Part shown: positions 17,172 through 26,344 of the stretch, one piece after another
How positions within the stretch are numbered: position 1 is the first letter of the stretch
How the letters are laid out: every line of letters starts with the position of its first letter
Origin: Yaniella flava
GTDB taxonomy: Bacteria; Actinomycetota; Actinomycetes; Actinomycetales; Micrococcaceae
Direction: 5' to 3'
Assembly (NCBI RefSeq): GCF_039529295.1
Contig: NZ_BAAAMN010000003.1
Span: 102,493-166,492 of the forward strand
Length of the DNA: 64,000 nucleotides
The notes under the pieces: generated by a model
The model's input: only the letters and a program-made list of their open reading frames with translations
What the model was told of the DNA's origin: nothing
Database searches by the model: none
Translations under genes and position numbers: made by a program

Positions 17172-18764
17172 TTACCTTAGAAGTGACAGTGCGATGCCGT
17201 CGAGAATATCTTTTTCGCTGGTGATGGCTCGTGTCACGGTGTTGTTCGTGGCCGCCCGGATGTGGTCGAGCAGTTGCGCCCAAATGACCGCACCGGCACC
17301 GATCACATCGACGCGCCCTTCGTGCATGAAACCGTATTGGCTGCGTTCTGCTCGCGTCTGACCGATGATGGTCTTCGCGGTGTCGGCAATCTGGTCGATG
17401 TCGAGTTCTGCGCCGTGGATGGCCGTTGGATCATAGGCATCCAGCTGCAGTGCTGCTGCAGTGATGGTCGTAATGGTCCCGGCTACGCCGACGACTGCAT
17501 CCAAGGTCGTGAAGTCGAAGGCTTGCGGATCGAGTTCACCAAGGCGTTGCGCGAACTCGTCGTGGGCCGCGGCGAGCTGGTCTTTGGTTGGCGGATCATC
17601 GAATTGGTATCGCTCGTGGAAGCGCACACATCCCACATCCATGGAGGTTTGGGCGCTAATCGTCGCCGCACCGTCGGCGGGGTCAATGGTGCCCAGCACG
17701 ATCTCGGTCGAGCCGCCGCCTAGGTCGACGACGGCAACGTTGATCGGCCGGTCCCAGCGCGAGGTATCTAGCGCGGAGGCTGCCCCGGCGAAGGTGAGTT
17801 CTGCTTCGGTGACCCCAGTGACAACTTCCGGTGTGGCGTGGAGCCGTTGGCGAATGCCCGCGACAAATTCGTCCCGGTTGGAGACATCACGCGATGCCGA
17901 GGTGGCGATAAATCGCGTCGGATGGGCGCCGTGCCGGGTGATTTCACGAGCGTAGTCATCGACTGCAGCAAAAGTGCGTTCAAGAGCCTCGGGGGCGAAT
18001 TCCCCGGTCTGATCGACACCTTGGCCCAATCGGACGATGCGCATATCGCGGTGCAGCTCTTCGACCCCGTGCTCGGTGTCCTTCGCGATGAGTAAGCGGA
18101 TGGAGTTGGTGCCCGCATCGATGGCGGCCACCGGTCCGGTCCCGGCCTCGTCGTATTGGATCGGGTTGGTTTGGCCCGACCGGCGCAGGCGCTTCGTGTG
18201 TCGCGAGAGGTCTTTTTGTGGGGCGTCACCGGTGGTGTCCCAGGCGCCTTCACACCGGCACACGGCGGGATCAAAGTCTTCGCGCATGGCGTCCAGGGCT
18301 TCATCCCCCAGCGGGTTGGCGCCGCGCCCTTCGGCCAGCGCATGCCCGACGAGCACATGGATGCATTTCACCCGCTCTGGCATCCCGCCGGCGGTAATCC
18401 CTGCGATTTCGGGGACCGGGCCCACTCCGGCCTCTTCACCGATGCGTGCCCGTGCACCCAGATATTGTTCGTGGGCCTGGCGGTAAGCGGCAGCCAGGGC
18501 CTCGTCTTCGGTCAGCCGTTGGGTCATCTCGTCCATGACGCCAGCATTTTCTAACCGTGATGCGGCGGCGGTGGCGTGTGGGTGCGACAGATAAAACGTG
18601 GTGGGAAAGGGGATGCCGTTACTCAGTCTGGGTGCTGTGGTCACCACCAGCGGGTTGCCGCACACGCAGCGCGCCCCGATTTCTACGACATCGCGGACGG
18701 GTCGGCCCAGTTGCCTCGACAGGGTATCAAGATCTTGGGCGGTTGGGTGTTTTTGATTGGTCAC
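17172..18764 (-). CDS. DUF501 - Ppx/GppA phosphatase fusion
   Basis: 530 residues joining two proteins that are usually separate neighbours in actinobacteria. Residues 1-180 are DUF501, with cysteine motifs CVCGNP, RVKCIHVLVGHALA and DPAVCRCEG. From residue 212 the Ppx/GppA exopolyphosphatase/pppGpp-phosphatase domain begins (AAIDAGTNSIRLLIAKD, then VVDLGGGSTEIVLG, a phosphate-binding loop, and AGTITTITA). The Ppx part would hydrolyse polyphosphate or (p)ppGpp. An internal GTG at residue 212 starts exactly where a free-standing Ppx would, so separate initiation is possible. The start is GTG 18764. Confidence 0.88.
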   Translation of the reverse strand: MTNQKHPTAQDLDTLSRQLGRPVRDVVEIGARCVCGNPLVVTTAPRLSNGIPFPTTFYLSHPHATAAASRLENAGVMDEMTQRLTEDEALAAAYRQAHEQYLGARARIGEEAGVGPVPEIAGITAGGMPERVKCIHVLVGHALAEGRGANPLGDEALDAMREDFDPAVCRCEGAWDTTGDAPQKDLSRHTKRLRRSGQTNPIQYDEAGTGPVAAIDAGTNSIRLLIAKDTEHGVEELHRDMRIVRLGQGVDQTGEFAPEALERTFAAVDDYAREITRHGAHPTRFIATSASRDVSNRDEFVAGIRQRLHATPEVVTGVTEAELTFAGAASALDTSRWDRPINVAVVDLGGGSTEIVLGTIDPADGAATISAQTSMDVGCVRFHERYQFDDPPTKDQLAAAHDEFAQRLGELDPQAFDFTTLDAVVGVAGTITTITAAALQLDAYDPTAIHGAELDIDQIADTAKTIIGQTRAERSQYGFMHEGRVDVIGAGAVIWAQLLDHIRAATNNTVTRAITSEKDILDGIALSLLR

Positions 18765-18773
18765 GTACTTCCT

Positions 18774-19544
18774 TTATTCCTGACCGGATGACAATACTGA
18801 GCCCCACAGGCGATCAGCCCAGCCCATTTCGACATGTTCATCAAGCGCAGCGACACCGGGTTCGGGAGCCAGGGTGTTTTCGTCGTCTTCATCGATGACC
18901 ATGTACTTCCGCTCCCCCGGCATGACCATGTTAAATCGTTCGCGGGCCTGCTGTTCTACATAGGCGGGGTCTTCCCAGCGTTGTAGCTGGGTTTCTAATT
19001 CTTCCTGGCGCTCGTTTTCGCCTGCTAGCTGCTGTTGCGCGTGAGTAATGTCAGATTGTTGTTCTAACAACATCTGTAACGGCTGAGCCATGATGAGTGC
19101 GGCGATGAACAGCACGGCTAGTAGCGCAACGGTGCGTCCGGAGAACTGTCGTGCCGGTTCCGGATCGTCCTCAAATGAGGCGGCACGGTCTTGACGATCC
19201 CAGATGTCATCGTCGATACGTTTGGTGTTGCGGTTTTTCGGTTTCTTATCCGTCTGTTGTGCTGTGCGCAGCAGTTTCTCACGCATTTTCGACCGCGGCG
19301 CAGGCTGCACGTCTTCATCGTCAGGGGCTGGATCTGCTGCTCGACGCTTGCCCGGCTTGCTTGATGTTTCCTTGGTGGCAGCCGGCTTGTCTTTTTTCCC
19401 CGCTGCTCGTTCGGCAGGTGTCTTGGCAGCAGACGGTTTGTTGATGCTGGTGACGGGCGCTGGGGCATCGGTGATCACAACATCGTCGTCGTGCTCATCT
19501 TTTGGCGGTGGCGCACTTTTGGGCATGCGCGGCTTCTTTACCAC
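18774..19544 (-). CDS. divIC: Septum formation initiator DivIC/FtsB
   Basis: 256 residues, longer than usual because of an extended charged N-terminus (about 140 residues, Lys/Pro/Asp rich). A single membrane helix (FSGRTVALLAVLFIAALIM) precedes an extracytoplasmic coiled coil (QQQLAGENERQEELETQLQR) and the family motif YVEQQARERFNMVMPGERKY. FtsB/DivIC joins FtsL and FtsQ in the divisome. Placement between eno and the DUF501/Ppx gene is typical of actinobacteria. The start GTG 19544 follows GGAGG. Confidence 0.9.
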   Translation of the reverse strand: MVKKPRMPKSAPPPKDEHDDDVVITDAPAPVTSINKPSAAKTPAERAAGKKDKPAATKETSSKPGKRRAADPAPDDEDVQPAPRSKMREKLLRTAQQTDKKPKNRNTKRIDDDIWDRQDRAASFEDDPEPARQFSGRTVALLAVLFIAALIMAQPLQMLLEQQSDITHAQQQLAGENERQEELETQLQRWEDPAYVEQQARERFNMVMPGERKYMVIDEDDENTLAPEPGVAALDEHVEMGWADRLWGSVLSSGQE

Positions 19545-19679
19545 GTTGTCGTCACCTCCCGGCAGCCTCGTGCAGTCTCTCTAGTGTAAAGGCCACCCGG
19601 GTGGCTTTCCGTGTTCCAACACCGTTTTCGCGTGCATTCTCAGCCAGTATTCAGAATCTGAAACGCCGCTGACACACCA

Positions 19680-19712
19680 ACACCGCGGCCGGTTCGTGCG
19701 CAGCCGCGGTGT
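19680..19712 (-). terminator. Enolase terminator
   Basis: A 10-bp perfect inverted repeat (19680-19689 with 19703-19712), 18 bases after the eno stop on the minus strand. Confidence 0.7.
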
Positions 19713-19729
19713 GTGGGTGGCGTCTTGCG

Positions 19730-21010
19730 TTAGTTGGTCAGGCGAGGAAACGCACCGGCGCCGGCGTAGCGTGCTTGGTCGCCGAGTTCTTCTTCAATGC
19801 GCAACAGCTGGTTGTACTTGGCAACCCGGTCCGAACGTGCTGGCGCACCGGTTTTGATCTGACCGGCGTTGGTCGCAACCGACAGGTCAGCGATGAAGGT
19901 GTCTTCTGTTTCGCCAGAGCGATGCGAGATCACACAGGCAAACGTGTGCGCCTGCGCCAGGCGAATGGTTTCGAATGTCTCGGTCATGGTGCCAATCTGG
20001 TTGACCTTGACCAACACCGAGTTGCCGGCCTTCTCATCGATGCCGCGCTGCAGGCGGGTGACATTGGTGACATAGAGGTCATCGCCCACTAGTTGGACGG
20101 TGTCGCCCAGTTTGGCGGTCAGTTGACTCCAGCCGTCCCAGTCTTGCTCGTCGAGTGGGTCTTCGATGGAGATGATTGGGAAGTCGGCTACCAGCTGCGC
20201 GTAGTAGTCGATCATCGCCGCAGCATCGCGCTGTTCACCTTCGAAGTTGTATGCACCATCGGTGTAGAACTCAGAGGACGCCACGTCCAAGCCCAGTGCG
20301 ATGTCTTCACCGGCGGTGTAACCGGCTTTTTCAATGGCTTCCACGATGACTTCCAGCGCCTGACGGTTGGAACCAAGCTCTGGTGCGAAGCCGCCTTCGT
20401 CACCCAGCCCGGTGCCCAGGTTGTTTGCTTTCAGCACGGACTTCAGGCTGTGGTAGACCTCGGTCCCCCAGCGCAGTGCTTCACCAAAGGATGCGGCGCC
20501 GATGGGTAGCACCATAAATTCTTGGATGTCGACGTTGGTGTCGGCGTGGGCACCACCGTTGAGAATGTTCATCATCGGCACCGGCAGCACATGCGCGTTG
20601 GCACCGCCGAGGTATTTGAACAGTGGCTGATCGGTCGACGCCGCGGCAGCGTTGGCTACGGCCATGGAGACGCCCAGGATGGCGTTTGCACCCAGTTGGG
20701 ATTTGTTTTCGGTGCCGTCAAGATCCAACAGGATCTGGTCAACATCGCGCTGCGACGTACCGTCAACACCGTAGAGCGAATCGGCCACCAGATTGTTGAC
20801 GGATTCGATTGCACCCAGCACACCTTTGCCCAGGTACCGGTCGCCATCGCCGTCACGACGTTCGACGGCTTCGAATTCACCGGTTGAGGCACCAGATGGC
20901 ACAGCGGCGCGTCCCAATGATCCGTCGGTCAGCAGCACTTCAACCTCAACGGTTGGGTTGCCGCGCGAGTCCAAAATTTCACGAGCATGGATGGCGTCAA
21001 TAAAGGCCAT
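19730..21010 (-). CDS. eno: Enolase (phosphopyruvate hydratase)
   Basis: 426 residues, the normal length. It interconverts 2-phosphoglycerate and phosphoenolpyruvate. Visible signatures include AREILDSRGNPTVEVEV, GASTGEFEAVE (substrate loop), the Mg2+ ligands in SIEDPLDEQDWDGW and VGDDLYVTN, and the C-terminal catalytic block LVKVNQIGTMTETF and SHRSGETEDTFIADLSV. I chose ATG 21010 because AAGGAGATT precedes it; an upstream in-frame start at 21043 lacks this. It is the first gene of the minus-strand block leading to divIC, DUF501-Ppx, the subtilase and ndh. Confidence 0.97.
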   Translation of the reverse strand: MAFIDAIHAREILDSRGNPTVEVEVLLTDGSLGRAAVPSGASTGEFEAVERRDGDGDRYLGKGVLGAIESVNNLVADSLYGVDGTSQRDVDQILLDLDGTENKSQLGANAILGVSMAVANAAAASTDQPLFKYLGGANAHVLPVPMMNILNGGAHADTNVDIQEFMVLPIGAASFGEALRWGTEVYHSLKSVLKANNLGTGLGDEGGFAPELGSNRQALEVIVEAIEKAGYTAGEDIALGLDVASSEFYTDGAYNFEGEQRDAAAMIDYYAQLVADFPIISIEDPLDEQDWDGWSQLTAKLGDTVQLVGDDLYVTNVTRLQRGIDEKAGNSVLVKVNQIGTMTETFETIRLAQAHTFACVISHRSGETEDTFIADLSVATNAGQIKTGAPARSDRVAKYNQLLRIEEELGDQARYAGAGAFPRLTN

Positions 21011-21181
21011 GAGTGCAATCTCCTTGAAAAAGTGTGTGGTCACCGTTTGGGTGCCTCCGACATACAGTCACGCCCTAGTGTAGCGATGATGCACCGCTTG
21101 CACCGTAAATATGCTTGTGATGGCACCCACGGCAAACAACAAGTCTAGGCCGGTGCCGCGGTACAAACGTAGACTGCAAAG

Positions 21182-22410
21182 ATGATCTCAAAAGTCCTCA
21201 AGGTCGCAGGTGTCACGGCTGCGGCGGCAGCAGCTGTGCACGTGGTGGTCGCAGCATCCTTAGTGACACTCGATGGGATACTGCACCGCAACCGTGAGAA
21301 ACGGCGCGCTCCGAATCCGGGCACGTTCCATACGCAGCTCGATGAGTCAGCCCTGAGTATTTACACCTCCGGTGACGAGCTCTACGACGACATGATCGAG
21401 GCGATCGATGCCGCACAACACTCCGTGCAGATGGAAGCCTATATATGGAAAGCAGATGCGGTGGGGCAGCGTTTCACGAACACGCTCAACGCGGCAGCCC
21501 AGCGTGGCGTCCGGGTTCATGTGCTCTATGACGGCTTTGCCAATCTGGTCGTACCCCGTCGCTTCTATCGACAGCTCTCCGAACAGATCCACGTCGTACG
21601 ACTGCCGGTCATTGGTCGACGATTCTGGGAAGGTCCTTTGCGCCACACCGGGTTTAACCATTCCAAGGTCTTGGTTGTTGATGATCACATCGGGTTCGTC
21701 GGCGGCTACAACATCGGTTCACTGTATGCCACCCACTGGCGCGACACCCACGTCCGGGAAATCGGCCCGGGAGCGTGGGGAATGCAGCAGGCGATTGCCC
21801 GGCTGTGGAACGAGATACATACTCCCCGGAGGCTATCGGCTGGTCCCCACCACCGACCTGGCACCCCGAAGTCCGTGTTGAGGCCAACCTGCCGGCCCAG
21901 CTGATGTATCCCATCCGGCAGATGTACCTGGACGCCATCGATCGAGCACGTGACTCCATCTGGCTGACGACACCGTATTTCATCCCGGATCAACAGATCG
22001 TCAAAGCATTGATCAAGGCATCACACCGCGGCGTCGATGTGCGGGTCATGTTTCCCAAGGAATCCAATCACGTCGTGGCCGACTGGGTTTCACGAGGATT
22101 TTATGGCCAACTGCTGGATGCCGGGATCACCATTCTGCTTTATGCCACCTCCATGATCCATGCCAAAACCGCTACCATTGACGGCCAGTGGGCCACCGTG
22201 GGAACAGCCAACATCGACCGGCTCGCGCTGTCATATAATTATGAGACCAATGTGGAGGTCATTGACCCGCGCTTCGCCGCTGAGATAGAAAAAATCTTCC
22301 TTGCAGATTCCACACACTGCGAGACCCTCAGCTCGACACAGTGGCGTCAGAGACACCCCATGTCACGGGCAATAGAGCTCGCGCTCATGCCACTGAGACC
22401 GTGGCTCTAA
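21182..22410 (+). pseudogene. Cardiolipin synthase/phospholipase D family, frameshifted
   Basis: Two halves of one PLD-superfamily gene lie in different frames. The first (from ATG 21182) has an N-terminal membrane segment and the first HKD motif (HSKVLVVDD). The second, ending at 22410, has VRVEANLPAQLMYPIRQMYL and the second HKD motif (HAKTATID). The break is at a run of four Cs (21824-21827); a fifth C would give a continuous protein of about 409 residues. As given the enzyme is split. Members transfer or cleave phosphatidyl groups, often making cardiolipin. TAGACT ends six bases before the ATG, compatible with a leaderless transcript. Confidence 0.85.
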
Positions 22411-22448
22411 CGCACTTTGACCCCTGAACGGCACCGAAAGGATCCATC

Positions 22449-23180
22449 ATGGACTCAACTCCGGCCAATCCATCAGCAGCAGAATCGCTACACTCCCTTT
22501 TGGCAAGTAACCATGAGATCTCCGAATTTCTCAACGAGCTGGCCAAGCTCGCGGCATCACAAGTCATTGGTGGGGAGAACGCGCTCTGCGGAATCCTCCT
22601 GAGCCGCAACAAGCGCACCACGGTTGTTGGCCACAGCAGCCAGTACGCCAAGCAGTTGGACGAGATCCAAGCTGGCTTTGACGAGGGGCCATGCTTGGAA
22701 GCACAGGCGACCCAGATGGTGCTGCAAGTATCTGATGCGCGTCACGAGACCCGCTGGCCCGACTACATGGCGACGGTCCGAGATTCAGAAATACGCAGTG
22801 TTTTAGCGGTCCCGCTCACGCTTGATGACAAAGCCACGGGGGCGCTGAACTTCTACGCCATCAACACCGGCACATTCGACGAAGAAAGCATTGCTCACGC
22901 CCAACGCTTTGCTTCGCTGGCATCACTCGCCGTAACCGTCGCGTTACGTATTGTGATCTCCGAAGAAGTGGCTCAAGACCGCCAGAAGGCCATGGAGTCC
23001 CGGACCGCAATTGATATCGCGGTCGGGGTCATCATGGCTCAAAAAGCGTGCAGCCAAGAAGAAGCATTTGACATCTTGACCGAGGTCTCCAGCCACCAAA
23101 ACATTAAAGTCCGCGACCTGGCTCGCAACCTTGTCGCTTCGATCGGCAAGACCCAACCGACGACGGTCTTCGAAGAGTGA
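22449..23180 (+). CDS. GAF and ANTAR domain RNA-binding regulator
   Basis: 243 residues. A GAF sensor domain (about 30-165; FDEGPCLEAQATQMVLQVSD and SVLAVPLTLDDKATGALNFY) is followed by a C-terminal ANTAR domain (about 180-235; SRTAIDIAVGVIMAQKACSQ and EEAFDILTEVSSHQNIKVRD). ANTAR binds paired RNA hairpins and prevents transcription termination. The ligand is unknown. It lies 38 bases downstream of the broken PLD gene and convergent to the methyltransferase gene. No ANTAR target hairpin pair was recognised nearby. Confidence 0.92.
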   Translation: MDSTPANPSAAESLHSLLASNHEISEFLNELAKLAASQVIGGENALCGILLSRNKRTTVVGHSSQYAKQLDEIQAGFDEGPCLEAQATQMVLQVSDARHETRWPDYMATVRDSEIRSVLAVPLTLDDKATGALNFYAINTGTFDEESIAHAQRFASLASLAVTVALRIVISEEVAQDRQKAMESRTAIDIAVGVIMAQKACSQEEAFDILTEVSSHQNIKVRDLARNLVASIGKTQPTTVFEE

Positions 23181-23192
23181 CCGCTCCCCTAC

Positions 23193-24662
23193 TTATGGCT
23201 TGGTGAACACGCAGACGGATTCCATGTGCTGGGTATCTGGGGCCAGGTCATAGACCTCTACCGAGTCCAGCACCCACCCGTGGTAGTTCAGCCTGCGGGT
23301 GTCGCGAGCCAACGAGGCCGGATCACTCGAGACATAGATGATCTTTTCGGGAGTTAGTTGATCAATACGACCCAACACTGCTTTGCCAGCACCTTTGCGA
23401 TGCGGGCTCATCACTACCGTGTCCACCTGACGATCGTTGAGTCCACCCGCCGTGAAATCGGCCTCGGGCTTGCGGTGCCAACTGTTCATCACACGGTTGA
23501 TGTTCCCGTGCAGCACAGTAGCCTGTGGAACCTCGCGTAGATTGATCGAAGCGTCCTGACTGGTAGCCACCCCGTCTTCCACCGCGAGCACTGCCCCGTC
23601 GGCACCGACTGCTTCAGCTAGGTACCGAGAGAAGAGACCAGATCCAGCATAGAGATCGGCGACCGTCTGACCGGGCTGGGCGTCGGCGGCTTGCATCACT
23701 GCGTCAACCAGGGTGACCGGGCCATCGCGATGCGCAGGCCAACGACCATGACCCGACACGCGGAAGCTGCGTGTGCCGAAGAGTTCAGAAGCGACATCTT
23801 CTGCCACCCAGCTCTGCCCGCGTACCTGAGTGACCTTAATCTTCCGGCCACCTTTACCCGCCGGTGCGGAGACGACGACCGAGACATGCTGAGGTAAACC
23901 AGATACTGCTTCTCGCCAGTTCTCGACGTGCGTTGCAAGCGTCTCTTTGCTGTTGACGACGTTGGAGCGCGGGATGATATTAATCAACGCATCGCGACCG
24001 TGAGCTGGCGTCGTAACCTCGATGCGCGCGGCACCTGAAAAATCGAGGCCCCATAATCCCAAGGCATCCAATTGAGGAACTGCCAGAGGAACATTGCGCA
24101 CCACAACCGGATTCAGACCGCGGTGTACAGGCATGCACAGTCGGCCGACCGGCGAGACCACGAACGTGTTGCGAGTGCGCCAATCTAACCCGTGGGCGCC
24201 GTCGGCTTCCACACCCTCAACCGAGATTTCCATATCGTCAACATTTTGCTTGCCGACGCGCACCATGGTGTCTCTGAAGACGTTAGCTTTGAGTCGCCTC
24301 TGGTATTCCAAAACAATATGACCGTATTCGGCTCCACTGACGGGTTCGCGTCCAAACGAGTGGGCCCGCAGCGAGTCTGCAATCTTCCACTGATGCGAAC
24401 GACGAAACTCCGAGGCCCGGATAACTTCGACGGTATCGGCGAGCAAGAAGCGCTCTGATGGGCCGGTTTCGGTCAGTTGTGCGACAACAATTTCGCCCGG
24501 GATGGCGTGCCGTACAAAGACTGCGCGATCATCATGCTGGGCAACACAGTGACCGCCGTGGGCCATCGGGCCGACTTCCACGGTAAATTGCACCGGTTCT
24601 TGAGCTGGGTTTTGAGCATCAGCTGGTTCAGGCTGAGCGGCTGGGTTCATGGTATTTGTCAT
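23193..24662 (-). CDS. TrmA/RumA-like RNA methyltransferase, catalytic motifs altered
   Basis: 489 residues with an N-terminal TRAM-like RNA-binding region (about 25-90; VGPMAHGGHCVAQHD) and a C-terminal SAM-dependent fold (VADLYAGSGLFSRYLAE). The family normally has DPPRxG and a nucleophilic cysteine in YVSCDP. Here these read SPHRKG (419-424) and YVSSDP (443-448), so the conserved Asp/Pro and the catalytic Cys are replaced. Uridine-C5 methylation by the usual mechanism is therefore doubtful. The ATG at 24662 overlaps the upstream STAS stop by four bases. Confidence 0.85.
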   Translation of the reverse strand: MTNTMNPAAQPEPADAQNPAQEPVQFTVEVGPMAHGGHCVAQHDDRAVFVRHAIPGEIVVAQLTETGPSERFLLADTVEVIRASEFRRSHQWKIADSLRAHSFGREPVSGAEYGHIVLEYQRRLKANVFRDTMVRVGKQNVDDMEISVEGVEADGAHGLDWRTRNTFVVSPVGRLCMPVHRGLNPVVVRNVPLAVPQLDALGLWGLDFSGAARIEVTTPAHGRDALINIIPRSNVVNSKETLATHVENWREAVSGLPQHVSVVVSAPAGKGGRKIKVTQVRGQSWVAEDVASELFGTRSFRVSGHGRWPAHRDGPVTLVDAVMQAADAQPGQTVADLYAGSGLFSRYLAEAVGADGAVLAVEDGVATSQDASINLREVPQATVLHGNINRVMNSWHRKPEADFTAGGLNDRQVDTVVMSPHRKGAGKAVLGRIDQLTPEKIIYVSSDPASLARDTRRLNYHGWVLDSVEVYDLAPDTQHMESVCVFTKP

Positions 24663-24970
24663 TTTGCTCCCTCGCGTAGGTACTCAACCCGCAGCGTATT
24701 CTGTGGCTCAATGATGCTGATGGCTGGCAGTGCAGTCTCAGCCTGGTAGTGGGAAACATAACGCTCAAGGCGCTGAACCCCACCGGTTTCAAGGTGCGCT
24801 ACTTCCAGCAAATCGACGGTGACACTTGGGCATCCCGCAAGTGCCAACGCTGGATCAAGTATGTCGAAAAGAGAGGGGCAAGTCTCAGCCGTCAAACTAC
24901 CCTTAGCTTTCACTAAAACTGGCCCTGGCAGTACATCTGCCTCCATGTGGACACTCAGTGTGTGCTCCAC
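24659..24970 (-). CDS. STAS domain protein (anti-sigma factor antagonist-like)
   Basis: 103 residues forming one STAS domain (VTVDLLEVAHLETGGVQRLE). SpoIIAA-type antagonists have a phosphorylatable serine in D-S-S-G; here the equivalent is E-T-G-G, so a threonine may take its place or regulation may be absent. It is translationally coupled (ATGA) to the methyltransferase gene, an unusual pairing. The start is GTG 24970 after GGAGG. Confidence 0.82.
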   Translation of the reverse strand: MEHTLSVHMEADVLPGPVLVKAKGSLTAETCPSLFDILDPALALAGCPSVTVDLLEVAHLETGGVQRLERYVSHYQAETALPAISIIEPQNTLRVEYLREGAK

Positions 24971-25173
24971 GATCCCTCCTTAAAAGCGGTATCGAATGAG
25001 CTCACTGCTGAACCAAGGTCAACTCTAGCGTAAAAACTAGAAAACGCAGAGTCAGGCGTCATTTCCCATTATTTTGAGGGCTTCATGGCATGCTTCCAAG
25101 CAATAGACGCGCGGCCTCGCGCGTGGATCTACAAAGGCTGGTGTGATTCGGTCAGAACTGACACCATGTCTGT

Positions 25174-25371
25174 ATGAAGCGGAAACTCATTTTTGGACTT
25201 GCTCTCGTGCTGGCACTGACCGGCATTACGCTGGGCATACTGGTTGTCGTGACCGCCCACGACAGTGCGAATAATCTCAGCCCGCTCGCCGCCTCGGCAT
25301 CGATGGGCGCGGTGCTGTTAATATTGGTCTATTCCCGACTCCGCAAGGCAGACCAGGCTGACCGCGAGTGA
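25174..25371 (+). CDS. Small two-helix membrane protein
   Basis: 65 residues, hypothetical. Two hydrophobic segments (about 5-27 and 37-53) are separated by a short polar loop, and the C-terminus is charged. No clear ribosome-binding site precedes ATG 25174. Support is mostly the open frame and membrane-protein composition, so it may not be a real gene. Confidence 0.5.
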   Translation: MKRKLIFGLALVLALTGITLGILVVVTAHDSANNLSPLAASASMGAVLLILVYSRLRKADQADRE

Positions 25372-25589
25372 CCGCGACATGCACGAAATCGAGCAATAAG
25401 CTCAGGTGGCGCACCTCGGGATGTACATGAGTTCGCGGAGACACCCTCAGATTTAGCGCGCACAGACTGCCTACCCCAGATAACAAAACACGAACTATTT
25501 CACTCTCATCGATTGTGGCAGCCCTCAAGATCACCTCTTGTTTTTCCAATGCGGAAACTCTAGACTTTCCATAACGGAAAGGGGACATC

Positions 25590-26054
25590 TTGGGTGGTCA
25601 AAACTCATGGTCTGAGGATTTCAACGCAGATAACGCGCTCACTGAGATTGAGCGAACGTCGGAAGGTATGGCCAGATCAACTGAAGTGCCCCCGATCTTG
25701 ACGATTCTCTTCGTCGCATTGATCGCCACGATTTTCACACTATTGAATGTTGTTTCGTGGATCGGGATTCTAGGCCTCGCGTCGTTGGCAATCCCAATAG
25801 TGATTTGGTACTACTTCCTCATGAAAACGCGGCCGAAACCACGCACTGTGTTCAAACCTTCAGGGCCATATGTCGGATACTTCGCACTGATGATGATCAC
25901 TGTGTATGCCGCCAGATTGTGGGAGCTAGGATCCGTAACCGAAGGCGCCCTGAAATGGCTGGCCTTATTCGGGGTATTGTGGTTCTGTGTCTCTCGTATG
26001 CAACACGAGGTCGTGAAGACCCGGGTAAAGGAAGCCAATGAGCGCCCAATCTAA
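25590..26054 (+). CDS. Hypothetical membrane protein
   Basis: 154 residues: a polar N-terminus of about 34 residues, then two helices in a pair (ILTILFVALIATIFTLLN and IGILGLASLAIPIVIWYYF), a basic loop, and a second pair. No family is recognised. The start is TTG 25590 with GGAAAGGGG upstream. Its end overlaps the following winged-helix gene by 17 bases, and the FtsK-gamma-like gene follows, so the three form an operon. Confidence 0.75.
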   Translation: MGGQNSWSEDFNADNALTEIERTSEGMARSTEVPPILTILFVALIATIFTLLNVVSWIGILGLASLAIPIVIWYYFLMKTRPKPRTVFKPSGPYVGYFALMMITVYAARLWELGSVTEGALKWLALFGVLWFCVSRMQHEVVKTRVKEANERPI

Positions 26055-26340
26055 TGCGGGAGCATTCAATGAGCTGATCCATGCCCCGATGCGTTTACGG
26101 ATCTGTGCCAGCCTTTCGCCACTTATGTGGGCCGAATTCGCTCAATTGCGTGACTCGCTAGACGTGGCAGACTCTGTGTTGAGTAAACATCTCAAGCAGC
26201 TCTCAGACGCAGGCTACGTCAGCACCCACCGGTTCCTAAAAGGCGGTCGAAACCATACTCGGGTTGCCCTGACGGCGAGTGGCCGTCAAGCCTACGTCCA
26301 ACATGTCAACGCGCTACGCCAACTGACCGAAGAAAGGTGA
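26038..26340 (+). CDS. Winged-helix transcriptional regulator
   Basis: 100 residues of a single winged helix (ArsR/MarR-like, similar to the HTH_27 group): PMRLRICASLSPL leads into the recognition helix region DVADSVLSKHLKQLSDAGYV, then the wing FLKGGRNHTRVALTASGR. Such small regulators usually repress their own operon. It starts inside the end of the membrane-protein gene and is followed after four bases by the FtsK-gamma-like gene. Confidence 0.88.
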   Translation: MSAQSNAGAFNELIHAPMRLRICASLSPLMWAEFAQLRDSLDVADSVLSKHLKQLSDAGYVSTHRFLKGGRNHTRVALTASGRQAYVQHVNALRQLTEER

Positions 26341-26344
26341 GACA

